A DNA stretch of 64,000 bases, taken from assembly GCA_018806985.1 (NCBI GenBank), contig JADANN010000032.1:2005501-2069500 (forward strand), given 5' to 3'. Positions within the stretch are counted from its first letter, which is position 1, and each line of letters begins with the position of its first letter. The translations under genes and the position numbers were made by a program. Below, one piece after another: positions 27,859-40,800 of the stretch. Source of the stretch: Angiostrongylus vasorum (Eukaryota > Nematoda > Chromadorea > Rhabditida > Metastrongylidae). The notes under the pieces are model-generated. The model searched no databases and was not told the DNA's origin. It saw nothing but the letters and a program-made list of their open reading frames with translations.

Positions 27859-30800
27859 CTGCAATAAAGTCTCAGAAAATATTAAAAATGCAGTTTATTA
27901 AGACGGAAGAAGAAGAAGCGCCATTAAAAAATCTAGACGCAAAAAATGTCCAAAGAGCTAATGTAACCATAATAAAGTTGTAAAGATTGCTGTGCTGAAA
28001 TAACCAATAGGAATTTATTTTTCGAAGTTTAAACAGTGCTTCTTCTCTTATTAAAGCTACAGCTACGTTTTCGCTTGTTCATTATAGGTAAATATCACAC
28101 TAGTACGTGCCTGACTTTGTGTCAGCGTCCATTCATCCTCTCCAGAGCAGGTGCTGTTTGATTCTTTACCAACGAAATTACGGATTCCGGAAAGAAGTAT
28201 AGGTTGGGCGACATACCCGTTCTCTTCTAATTCGTATGAGGGAAGGAAGACCTTGTGCTAGTTGGCCATTGGGCTAGAAAGTTGGTCGGATTTGTCTTTT
28301 GTCCGCGTACTGTAAGTGAAATGCTCGACTTTATATGAATTCGCCACGCTTTTTTTCCGTAACTGCCGTGAACAAGCTCGAGTTTGGGTTATAACAGTTT
28401 GTAGCAACAACAACGATAGAATAATATTATGTGATATTTGACGATATGTAAGCTGGGTGGATACGAGCGAGAATGAAATGAGAATAAGTGATACACTTGA
28501 AGGAAGCTTGGCCGACACTGGAGTTGGAGCACTGACGAACTGAGGGACCGGAAGATAAGCACTGGAAGATTGGAAGACAGACACTGATTGATTGGAGGAC
28601 AGGCGCTGGTGGCTTGGAAGACAGGCACTGGTGGATTGGAGGACAGGCACTTGTTTTGATGGCTAGTGGTGCTCCTTATATTCTGTCTGTAATGGGTGGG
28701 GTTTTACAGAGGGAATCAGAGACAGTGCTCAAACAGAGGTTATGTACTTTTCTAGCTAGTACAATTTCTTGGTATATTTCTACAAGGGCATACAAATGCT
28801 TACACAGAAAGTACATCGGAACTGCCGATTTCTTGAAGGTACATGCAGCTGGCGGCCGCTTATTCAGCGCCCGAATCATTCGACAAAGAGGAGCGGAGAT
28901 ACGAAGAAGTTACAATATCCCTTTTAGCCCTGCTGCGAGGCAAATGTTTGAAACGGTCGTTGAGAGACAATTTACAGAATATGCGAGAATAGATGTATGA
29001 CGATTACAGTAGAACAGTTATTGTAGAAGACATAAGGTAACATAGAAATAGGAACTATTTAAGGAATAATTACTATAGACGTGGCTTTTTGAGAAGATCC
29101 TAGTAGAAACGTAAACGCTTTTCTTCATTGCCTTCCTGGAACCTGTAACTGTTTCGTCTGGGCGTCATAGTGCCATCAACTTGGTTTTTTAACTGGCGAA
29201 GTTTAGGCGAGCTTTGCGAATGGTTTAGCTAACCTATGCAGCTTCGACCCTAATTGCTGCTCTTGTCTCTTTATGATCTTCTTTTATCTCTCGTTTGTCC
29301 TGATTTGCATTTTGCTGTTTGGAGACGAGTTAGAGATTGCCTGTAGCTCACGTAATTCCACGTTGGCGCATCAGCTCGAGTGTTTCTGGAGGCAGCCTCG
29401 CCTGGTAACTTTCGAACTCTAATCTTTCATAGTTCCGACATGACGATTTTGAATACGTCGGTCGCACTTCCCGACGGTGCTATCAGTAACGGAGTCTTCT
29501 CAAGAGCCGACTAATAATGTAAATAAATCATAGTTTGTGGTGCTCTATGGACTTCGTCTTTTAAACTTAGCGGATTTTTCTCCTTCCCCCTAAAAAATAG
29601 AATCTTGCAAAAAGGAGTGGATTGTCTCATTCCATTTAAAACTTTGGAACAGCGGCGACATCGGTTAGGCAAAACATTTGATTTACTAGGATGTGGTCCA
29701 TCTCACTGTGGTACTCTCCCATGGGGGATGGACTCCCTCTTTCTGCTGCGACTATACCCAGCCTCCACGTTCCGTGCTTAGCAAGCTATACGTATGTGTT
29801 AAATGCTAAATATAATAAAATAACTGAAAAGACCGACTTTCTATAAACCTTGTCATAAATAATTAATATATTTATTTATACGATTTTTACAAACTGATCC
29901 TTTTGAACCGATGGGACGTTGTGGTTCTTATTGTTGTCGTTGCTATTGGTGTTGTAGGTCGATAGCTGATGTTTCGGCGATTTCGGCTTCCTCAGAGCCG
30001 TGCTTTTACGAGTGGAACTGCCCGGATCGGCCGTTGATTTGGAACTTAGCGGCTATTTCTCCCTTCCGCGAGAAATGAAGTCTTGTGCGAAGGAGGCAAT
30101 GGTCTGATACCATGTAGAAGTTTAGGGAACCAGCGACACCGGTTAGGCGATATGTTCGATTTTCAATGACGTGGTCCCTTTCCTTATGCTACACTCCACT
30201 GGAAGACTTCCAATTCCAGCTTTGAGAGCGGGACTTCTGGAATTGCGAGTTAACATGAATGCTCTCGGTTTTCACGATAAACTCAGAGAGCCGCTCACCC
30301 TGTTCGTTTTATTCTAATCGTTGAGTCATATGTGACGGTTCTAAGACATTCTTCTGGGTCCAATCTTAACGTTGAATTCTGCAATGATGACGTTGAACAG
30401 TGTATGGTCTTCTCTGTAGAACTTCTCCAAGTCTATATAGAACGCTTTGACTTCCTCTTCGTCACAGTTCGATGTCGGTGCGTAAACGACGAAAATTGTC
30501 AAAGCCTGTGTTGACCCAAATTTCTTCAGCCAAAACATCTGATTCAGGTTGTCAGTTGTTCGAATTAACAGATGTTTACCGAGTCTTCCACTGACGCATG
30601 TCCCGAGGGAACGTCCTCTGGAGTCAGTGATGGCGTTGAATGGGTGGAGTCTTCTCATCTCAGCCAGTGCAGTGACGTCGTACCTTATCCTTCTAGCATA
30701 TACAGCATATTATCAGGTGCTCTATGGAGCATTCAGATGCAAGTGAGTGTTCATTATAGGCACAAATCGTCACCTGGGCCCTTCGACATTTAGTCACCCT

Positions 30801-33800
30801 AAGATGAAGGTGAGACTGCAGCGGCCATTCCGTACTCGTTCTAGCCAACGCTGCCGGATCGCTTTATCCCTTTAATATTGGGAAATTGGTGCTAGACTTA
30901 TCCAGGAAGTCAGAAATAACACTGCTCTGAAGCATCGGTAGGATCACCTCTACGGCGCTCAGTGTGCACGAATACTGAGATGCATCCCTGAAGAACTGAT
31001 CAGCGCTAAATAATTTACTCTTTGTCCTTATGAATCTGTACGTGCAAAATCGTTCGTGCTGCAAGAAGCTGATGAACAAGATGGCCGAGGGTTTCTAGAG
31101 GGCTTCATCAGTATGATAACTTTTTCCTCCATATTTTTTTTAACGTACTCTTCTATAATGCTTAAATGGAATCATTCTATTTTTCTCACACATTTTTTTA
31201 CTTGAACTTCGATATGTTTGTTCTTAATCCGCTCTCTTGAGTAATGCCAACTATAGCTTTTAAATTTCTATTATCAATGTGCTAATATTTCCATTGCCTT
31301 AACTTTTACTTATTTATAATGAATGCAAAAAGAAATTAGAAGTCCCGACAAAAAGCACTAAGTTGTAAGCTAGGCATGAAAAACATGGACTAATGGAACA
31401 AGAACAAAAAAAGAGAACCTCATCCGTGTCATTTGGATGCGCTCCGCGAAGGTCGTAATGGTGAGCTCCATTCTGGAGAATTATGGAAACCAGAGATCCT
31501 TCAATTTTCGGCGTTAGAGACCAACCGCCTCCAGAACATGGGTCGAGGTAGCCGTTCCTTAGAAAAAAGAAAGACGAAATGGTGTGAGCTATTAAATCAA
31601 TTTTCACAAAAGAATAGTAACACTTCACAACACATTGTGTGGTATTCTCTAATATATTGTACACGGAAACGCGTGTAGCGCAGAAGTTGGACGTGACCTG
31701 TAATACATAAGGAGCCTCCAATTCGATCCCACGCCCTTGACTAGCCAAAATTCCGTCTGGTCAGGATAGACCCATCTCTACAGAAATAGTTTAGAAAGCT
31801 AAGAACACTAGTTTGATCTGTGGTCCATCGTAAGTCATTTTATAAACCAGGTGTGCATACAGTCACTCCTGATGAAGACAAGTTCATGCCGTTTCCGGGA
31901 ATAATCGAAGCTGAACGCTTTATGCGTCACGCTCTACATAGCTTAAAGGAATCTGTATATATTCTGTATTCTGTATTGAATCTGTATTGAACAATTAGGG
32001 AATATGAAGTAGTCTCCTCCGGTTTGTTTCTGTACAGAACTTCCACTAAAGAAATGGAAAGTTAGCAAGCTAACCACCACGTCTAACGTACCATTGTAAG
32101 CCATAAGCAATAAGCAATTTTTCGGAAAAGTGAAGTGAATCCGAAATTTCGTTTTATATTCGACATTCGGTCTTTATGATTACGACTAGTATCACTGAGA
32201 CCAACGAGAAGACGATGTTGCTGGCCGATGGAAACGCTGTGCCATAATTCTGACTTATCCAATGAGAACGAAGCATTGAGCGATTGAAACCAATTTTTCC
32301 GAACCTGAAATCAATTTTTTTATACACAAAAAAAATTTTAGGAAAAGTCGAAAATAAACCCAAGGTGCAAAAAAGTGTGAATTCTTCCTAATAACTTTAG
32401 TAGTAGTGCAATAGTTAGAGGTGCCATGCAATACACACATGTTGCTTGGTTCGATCTCGTGTGCGGGGCTGGCCAATCCTCCTATCACTTTGTGGTCAAA
32501 AAATTGGCAACATACTTGCCTGGGAAGACCACAACCTTTGATACATCGGCACGACACCGCAAGTTAATGCCTAAGCCAAGCAAGAATTCAGTCAAAATTG
32601 TGATTTTACGATTGGATTCGGTTGCGTCATTGCGCATCACTTAAGAATGATCAACACCGAAAGCTTTACCACTGCTATTTTCTGTACTTTTTTCTTTACT
32701 CGGCTTAGAAACTTATGCAGGATAGACGTCGCGCTACGAATGAATTATGGAACGCTACTCTCTATACTTAATAGTTTGCAGTAGTCCCTTTCTAAAAAGT
32801 TCAATGGTCGCTGTTTTAAATGGCAAGTGACTTCTACTTTAATTTCAGTAGTTATGAAGCACTGTGGTTATCGTGTAGATTGGGCGAGTGTAAGAAGTAG
32901 AGAAATAACACGCTAAGAAAATATCAAGTTATTCATGAATGTCGAGGTTAACAATCACTAAATTATCTATTTAAAGTCCAATTAAATTTTATTTTCTAAT
33001 TGTTTTTTCAATTTAATTATTTCGTTTAATTATTGGGACCACTTACATCATACTCATTATTTTATTTAAGGGCGCGCGTGGCGCTGTGGTCGGAGGTCGA
33101 GGCCCCCCGGAAAACCCAAACGTGGAATCGATCCCGGCGCCCATGGCTCACCAAGCCTTTCATCCCTCCGGGGCCGGTAAATTGGAACCAGACTGAGGAT
33201 AGCAGCACTGGCTCGATACATCGTTATGCCACTGCAAGTCATTGTGGTCAGATATGCATTCAATCACCTCCAATGATACTTGATGAAGTCGAATACATGG
33301 CGCATCCCTCAGGGATTAATCAGCGCCGAAAGCTTTATCCTTTATCCTTTTATATCACTTTTGCTGATTGATCTTCCTACTGTTTGTTTTTTACACCCGT
33401 ATTTCTTAACATCACCATTTGGTCACTGTTGTTGTAATGTTCTGTCAGGGGGTTCTCCGGCAATTAGGACCCGTTTCAACCTGTATTTTTTAAAGTAGTA
33501 CATCTTAACTCAGAACAAACTTTATTAATAAAATGAAAGACATTAGGATGTACACATTTTTTGTTAACGAGAAGCAAGATTGCCTAAACCAGTTGTATGA
33601 AATGCAGTATACCTGTTCGATTTGTTTCTGAAGCATTTCTCGCCCAGGAGGTCATCAAGATTCCTCGAAGAAGTAGTACCCAGCAGGCGAGAGTTCTCAC
33701 GGGTATGGTGGAAAAGGCAGGGTTTCCTAGCACAGTTCGTCCAATCTTTCAGTGTCGGCACTACGACGTGTGGCCAATCGTTATTAAGGTGGATTGGTGC

Positions 33801-36800
33801 TTTTCTGAGGTGGTTGAACAATGGGGGGACACTGCTATTGAGGTTCCGCGCGCATTTCGTCGATTTCACCTGCGCAAATCTTCTCCATCACCGTTTCATC
33901 CGGTTTCAGGAAACTAGTATGGATTAGCAGTAAGCAGCTAAACGGTCACCGTGACCTTATTTTGATGTATTTCGAGTTTGGGAAGTGCTGCCGAACTTCA
34001 TCGTTGCCCAACTACTGGGCCGATCATCGTCGAAAAACGCCGTCCATACCTCGGAACCACGGTTTCTCTGACTGTCATTCAAGTGGAGCAGCCTTGTCTA
34101 CCTTTTCTGACCTTCCAATTACCACTGGATGTACCGCAAAAAATTGAATTCTTCACACCGAGTTTTCCACAAATTCTCGAGCATGCACAATTTGCTTCCA
34201 CCAAGACATCCAATTCATCGCTGTCGGTGGCAGGGGGGACATTCGCGACCTTCGTCATTTTAAAGGTCGAATAACGAAACGACGAAGTTTTTGAAGCCAG
34301 CGTTGAAGTTCGCACTAGTTAGCAGTTCCATGATCGTAACTAATGTTTTCAGGTATTTACGCTGAGCTGCGTTCCAGTGTGAATTCGTAAAAGTACAATT
34401 GTAGAAATTGCTATTTTATTAATTCAAATTCCAAAGTTATTTGTTTTAAATTGTCGAAAACATGATGTATATTACAATTCAATTACGTAGAGCAAAGCTG
34501 CTTAAAATGAGCTTTGCAATGATGTATATATGTGTACATATGTATGAAGTAGTACAACATTCGAAGAAGAAACTATTGCTAAAATATATACCAGAAACAT
34601 GAAGTTACGAACCGAAAGTTGATCTCCCTATTGGCCTAATATATTAAAGTTTAACCACCCAAGTTTAATGTTCTGAAAGGTACTGTACAACTCTACAACC
34701 TCTTTTCCATAGCGTCGTCACTAATGGTATAACCATAATAACTCTTGCAGTAGTTCCTACGACCGACTTTCCATTAACCTCAGCATTGAATGAGCAGCTC
34801 TTTATATTCTTGTTTAGCAAACACGAACGTTAGCTTATTTCTTTATTTACGCACAAGCAGACGTTTCGGCGGATTTCACCTTCCTCAGAGCGTGGAAAAG
34901 TCAAGTTGGCCGCAATCTACCTAGCGAAACACCTCCATAAGCAAACTGGGGAAATGCTAAACCAAGATTTCGATCACGTTGAAAAGCGGAGCGTGCAAAG
35001 AAGCTTTTCTGTGTTGCGAAACTCCAGCTTGTGCGTAGACAAAGAAATAAAATAGCATAATATCTCTATTCATGGTCAACTTTATTAATTGAAAGAATAT
35101 CCTTTAGACTCCAAAGAATACTTGCCAGGGATAGTTTGAGGACTTTAAGACATATTTTCTACTCCTTTTTTTTGTCAACACTCGTGTTGCAGTGGTGAAG
35201 CGATTGAGGAAGCAGAAAAGCAGAACATCACGCGATATGATGCGATCATGTAACACAAATCATTGATGATGCCGCGCTTGCGTTAAAAAAAATTGAAACT
35301 TTAAATTTCATTTCCAAGTTTAACAACTTCACCCAACTAGCTTCTTTTTTTAATGGACAGCTTTTCTTGGAAACATACCAGGCTTTACATTCGTCAATCG
35401 CTCCTTCAACGGTGAATGGACAGTTTTCCCAAAAGAAATCGTTAGGCCATCCACTCGAACACTGCGGCATAACCATTTCCGTACAGTACTAGAATATGCG
35501 TATTAAAGAAAAAAAGTACTGGTGCAGACATAAAAGCCCCATCTGAAAAGAAAACTTCTGAATAAGAAAGATGAACACCCTTACCTGCCATGGCCAACCC
35601 ATAGGATCGCCAAGAGCTGCGGCAAATCTGGGGGCAAAACGACGGATTCGCGCAAAGTGACTTTGTCGTTCCGGTATAGTTATAGAAAAGGTTGACGACC
35701 TAAATTGTTATCAAACTGCAGTATCTCTAATTTTTAGCGCGCAAGTAGCGCATTGGTTAGAAGTCCACTGCAGTCAACATTTGGTCATTGGCTCAATGAC
35801 AGTCTATGCGTAAACTATTCCTACACCCCTCCAGGTTTGGAAAGTTAGAACGAGCACATCGTAAGTCATTGTTTAGATGAAATTCAGCCATCTCCATGAT
35901 GACACGAATAGGGAGGAATGTATGGCGCATCTCTAAGAGATTGATAAATGACGTATGCTTCATCCTTGGTTTAGAAAATATTCAGTGCAAAAATTTTAGA
36001 TTATGGGAATCAAATTCGGTAAAAAAACTTTGCGTTTTAATAATTCCAGATGATTCCATTGAATCCATCCAATGAAGTGACGTTTCGGCTGAGTAGCAAA
36101 TTTAATGTGGCCCTTGAACATTGCATCACACCCACGGTTTCGCGCTTCTTGGAAACTGCTTTAAAATAAACATATACTCATTGAATGCAAACAAACTGTT
36201 AGATCAGCGCATTAAATGTTAAACGCGAGACAAAGAATTTATGGGGAACGAAGTCTTTCTGAACCACACTACCGTTTCTCTGTAACTCGACTGCTAGTTG
36301 TGTTGAATTTGTTTCGTCTGTCAAAATAATAATAATAATGACAATAATAATCATAGTAAGAGTAAGAGTAACCACAATGGGGTCAAGAAATTTGCAAAAC
36401 TCCGCACCGCAGGTGTGTGCAGTGGGGTCTGAATACGTTGTCACATTTCCGGGGGCTAACGCGTTCACTACCACACCACCCCCATGCGGGCTCCACGTTA
36501 GCTCCCGGAATGAGTTATAGCGTGCTCGATCCCCACCGCAAGCACCTACGGTTCGGAATTTTGCAATTATCTCAGTCTTATTGCAGTTATATTTCACATA
36601 ATCCGCTGCCACAGACAGCAAATAAAGAGTAAGACATTGTGATTTATAATACAGCTTTGCCTTAACTGAGTTCAATGCCGGTTTGTGGTCCCCCAGATCA
36701 ATCTCGTTGACAGGTGGTTGCTGATAGCACCTATAGGTCAGTAACGTAGCCAAGAGGAGGGAGAAAAGAAGGACTAGCATGGTGTGGTGGTTAAAGCGTT

Positions 36801-37799
36801 AGCCCCCGGGAAAGGTAATAGCATGTTCGAGCACCCACCGCAGTCACGTGCGGTCTGGAGTTTTGTAAATATCTCAGTCTCATTGTGGTTATATTTCACA
36901 TAATGCTCTGCCATAGGCAGTAAATAAAAAAGTAACTAAATAGTAACAATAATTGTGACGACAATAACCCCATTTAGCACCCTCACATAAGCACCAATAA
37001 AGTCAACTGACTTTATTACGTTTCCTAAATGCTGGAACCTTCATAATAACGACGGAGAACGGGCACTTTCTTCTTGTAATTTAGAAAACTGGGACCTAAG
37101 TTACCAGACGAATGGGGTAGGTGCACCTCCATGACGCCGTATTAACAGCCTAATTTTTTCTAAAGATCGGAGCATTTTGGTGGCTGTCAACCTTTCGACT
37201 TCCTGAGCACTGTCGCGATGGACGAGGTCATACTGTACTCGCACTTTTCACCCATCTTGGCAACAACGAAATCACTCCGAAAGCCGACCATATGAACAAA
37301 GGATTCCCACTGTATGATGACTGTGAAATGTCGTTTCTGAAGTTTTGCATATTGCTCTCTATTCTGCGAAAGGTAAATTTGAAGTGAAGGAGGAGATAGC
37401 TCGACTTTGTCCGCTTTCCGCTCATCTAATACAAAGTGGAAATCTCCTCCAAAATCAATGAAAAAAAGTCGTTTTTGGCTCACATTTAACATCTCGTCCA
37501 GCATGAAACTTATTGGATGGCCTCTCGAATAAGTATTAAGAACCTCGTATAAGGGTAATCCTTGAACTCTTGCTATTATAACAATAATTCATAACAACAA
37601 TAGTAATTTTTTGTTAACTTTATAACGAAAAATACCTCGAAGAGCTGCTTGGCTGCATCCTTGTCTGATTGAGAAACAATCCTAAGAAATTTACAAGCCT
37701 CCCTAAACAAATAACACTTTAGTTGATGGCATACGTACGTGCCTATAAATATACATTTACTTATTTTTTGCTCATTTATTTATTCATTTATTTATTCAT

Positions 37800-37830
<31 letters not shown>

Positions 37831-40800
37831 CCCATGAGGAAGTCGAATGCATACGAAAATCCGAAGACATTCGTGGATGATGGGGCTGCGAGGAAATGTA
37901 TAAAATAAAAGTGCTGGAATCTGCGCAGTATCTGTGCCACGTTCGGTTGTGTAAAGAATTACTTATTCCTTGAAAATTAAATGGCCCGTCCTCACTGGTT
38001 GTGCGGACCCCGGCACAATCTCCATCTTTCGAAGATTTGGGAGTATAGGTATTGTGGTTCCCTGGAATCCCGAGGCCAGCGTGGCCAAATTCTGCCCACG
38101 GTCTTCACTACCACAGGCAGTCGCAGCCCTTGTGGATCAGAGGAATATCTTCCACTATGCGATTGTGATACCAAGACGGTGGTGGACCCTGGTATTGGTT
38201 TACTCTTAGCTAGTCTTCCTGATGGGAACGCAGGACTCCTTCTTAACTTGCGAGATCCTGCCAGAGGATGAATCCCCGCTGTATGTCGCAGTCCGACACC
38301 CAGGAACACCTCCCAGCCACGATGGGGCGGTAAAGCGTTGGAAGGTGTGTGAAGAATTATCGCAAACATATGTAAAAAGTGGGAATCTTTTTTGTTCTTT
38401 TTTATATGATCCCACTATATATATTGTCTAATCCCGGTTTTTTTTCTTCCTGCGATACCTTTCCTAAATTGTTCCTAGGATTTCACCACAGGTTTTCCTA
38501 GGCGTTACGGATTGGAGTGGGGGTTTTCCGGAACAAATGCGATGACAGCTTGCCGGCTCGAATTTGTGGCGTTGATTCGTGGGTGGGGGGGGTCAAATCG
38601 GTAAGTCGGCATTGCACGAAATCTCTATCCATCGAACTTCGCGAACCCAAATGGAAATTCGAAAGAGTGCTCATTCACCTTCTCTTTTCTTTATATTACT
38701 TTCTTCGTCCATTTCTTTTTTTCTTCTCTTTCTCCCTCTCCCTTTCTCTCTCTCTCTCCCTCTCCCTCTCCCTCTCCCTCTCCCTCTTTCCTTACCTTCA
38801 CTGGCCAACCAGGCAATGAAGTGAGAAATTTGGACGGATAGGGATAGTCCACCCTTGCCATTATTTCAAACACATCCTTAATGTAGTTGGAAAGAAATTT
38901 GTAGTCTTCTTCGGAAGTTAGGCGAGATTTCTCCTCAAGATGAAACAGCTCGTTCAAGTATGATCGACCATGAGCTATAAGAATGACGTTAGTGAAGAAA
39001 ATCGACATTTGTAGGGTAAAGCTCCAGCACGAATTAAAGAAAATTTAAGAATGAAACGTTTTCTTGGAAGGAGTTTTGCGCTTTTATTGTAGGAATGTCA
39101 ATTCTTCAACACTGATAGAAGAATGGTAACAAAATGCACCACGAATTGGTTCCAATTTGAACTTTTCATATCATATCCTATTTGCTTTCTAACAAACGAT
39201 TTCCACACAGAGACCGTTTCGCCATGGCATAACCAATTGGCAAATCATTCCATCAATCGGTCATTCAATCTATCATGGAACGACGCCACACCTGTCTGTG
39301 CAAGGTTCCGCAATGCCATCCATCCTTTTTCAATCGCTTTTCGATTGCAGCCTGCCGCCATAAATGAACGAGTAACAATCTGAACTGGTGGAGCATTTTG
39401 ATTTCCTACTCAAATACAAAATAATAATTGCACTACCACCTAACCATTGCTATTTGCCTCTCATTTTCATAGATATACAGGTACTATGTATATCATAAAG
39501 ATTATCAAACTAGTAACTATATGTTATTCTTACTGCCAATATCCTTAAAATCACTATCAAAAAAAGCTCTAAAATAAAGCTTAAGGCGTTGATCAACCAC
39601 TGACGGATGCGCCGTGCATTCGACTTCACCTTCATTAAGCATCGTTTGGAGGTGACTGAATGCATATCTGGCCTTTACAATGACTCGGGTGGCCTACCGA
39701 TGTATCGAGCCACTGCTATTACCTTCCCAGACAAGTCTGGCACCAATTTGGCGACCGCGGAGGGGATGGAAGGCTTGGTGAGCGAGGGGCACGGGGATCG
39801 ATCCCACGTGTGTGTCGCACGGCACCTCCTACCATTGTACCACACGTGCCAACTAGAATTATTACTGCTTCATTATGATTACTATTAGCTACTGTATCAC
39901 GCAACTTATTAACAATGGACAGAGTGATAGTGTTTAAATGAAATAAGTGTACCCTATCGTAGATGTCTGCCCGAATTTTGGAATCTATGAACCAGAACAC
40001 TAGGGCTGACGAGGCAATCGCTCTGAATGTTTCCGATTGAAAAAAATCCTACAGAAGAGACAAATCCAAAGCATATGAGTAAGTTTGGCACGCATTAACG
40101 TACACGGTAACATACAACGGTTTCATGTGCTGAGTTCCTATATTGTAATATATCTAACGATTAGTCTCCGCCTGGAACGGGTTCTACTCGTGAGTAAGCG
40201 CAAAGCCAGGCTGGTGTGAGTTGATTTCAACTCATAGCGACAAAAACGAAAAATTGAGAAAAAACGCGTCCGTCGTATGGATTGAGGCTTCGGATTTTAA
40301 GTGTTAGAGATATTATGATAGCAATTTTTCCAATGTGCTTTATTTATTAGCTTCATTCACAAAAAACTTTCATCTTGTCAAGAAAGGAATTAATTTAGTC
40401 GATCCTATGCATTTTTCGATTCTGGGGAACTCGTTATTACTATCCACTTTAAGAGACCTATGAAATGGTTACTCAAACGTACAAGCAAGATAAGAACACA
40501 TTCTCTGTCGGACTTTGCGCTGGTAGAAACTGGAGGCTTGCGTAAAAACTTTGAAGGGGGGATAAAATGGAACAATTTGCCTCGGTAGAAACAGGATAAA
40601 GATTAAGGGGCAAGGCTTTCGGAATGGGAAGTCCTTTACGTTTTCGAGGTAACCTGCAATACGCTCAGCGTTGTACTGCAGAGATTACTTAATGCCGAAT
40701 ATTCTCTCTTTCATTTATTCATTCATTAAAAGTAACACTTACCCATCGACTTTGTGTGGATATTTAATCCGTATCCAAGCCGACAACATTCCACCGTACG

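Noticed and set aside
28614..29000. 128-codon plus-strand open frame
   Set aside because: No family motif, starts in a minisatellite, and lies antisense within a gene B intron.
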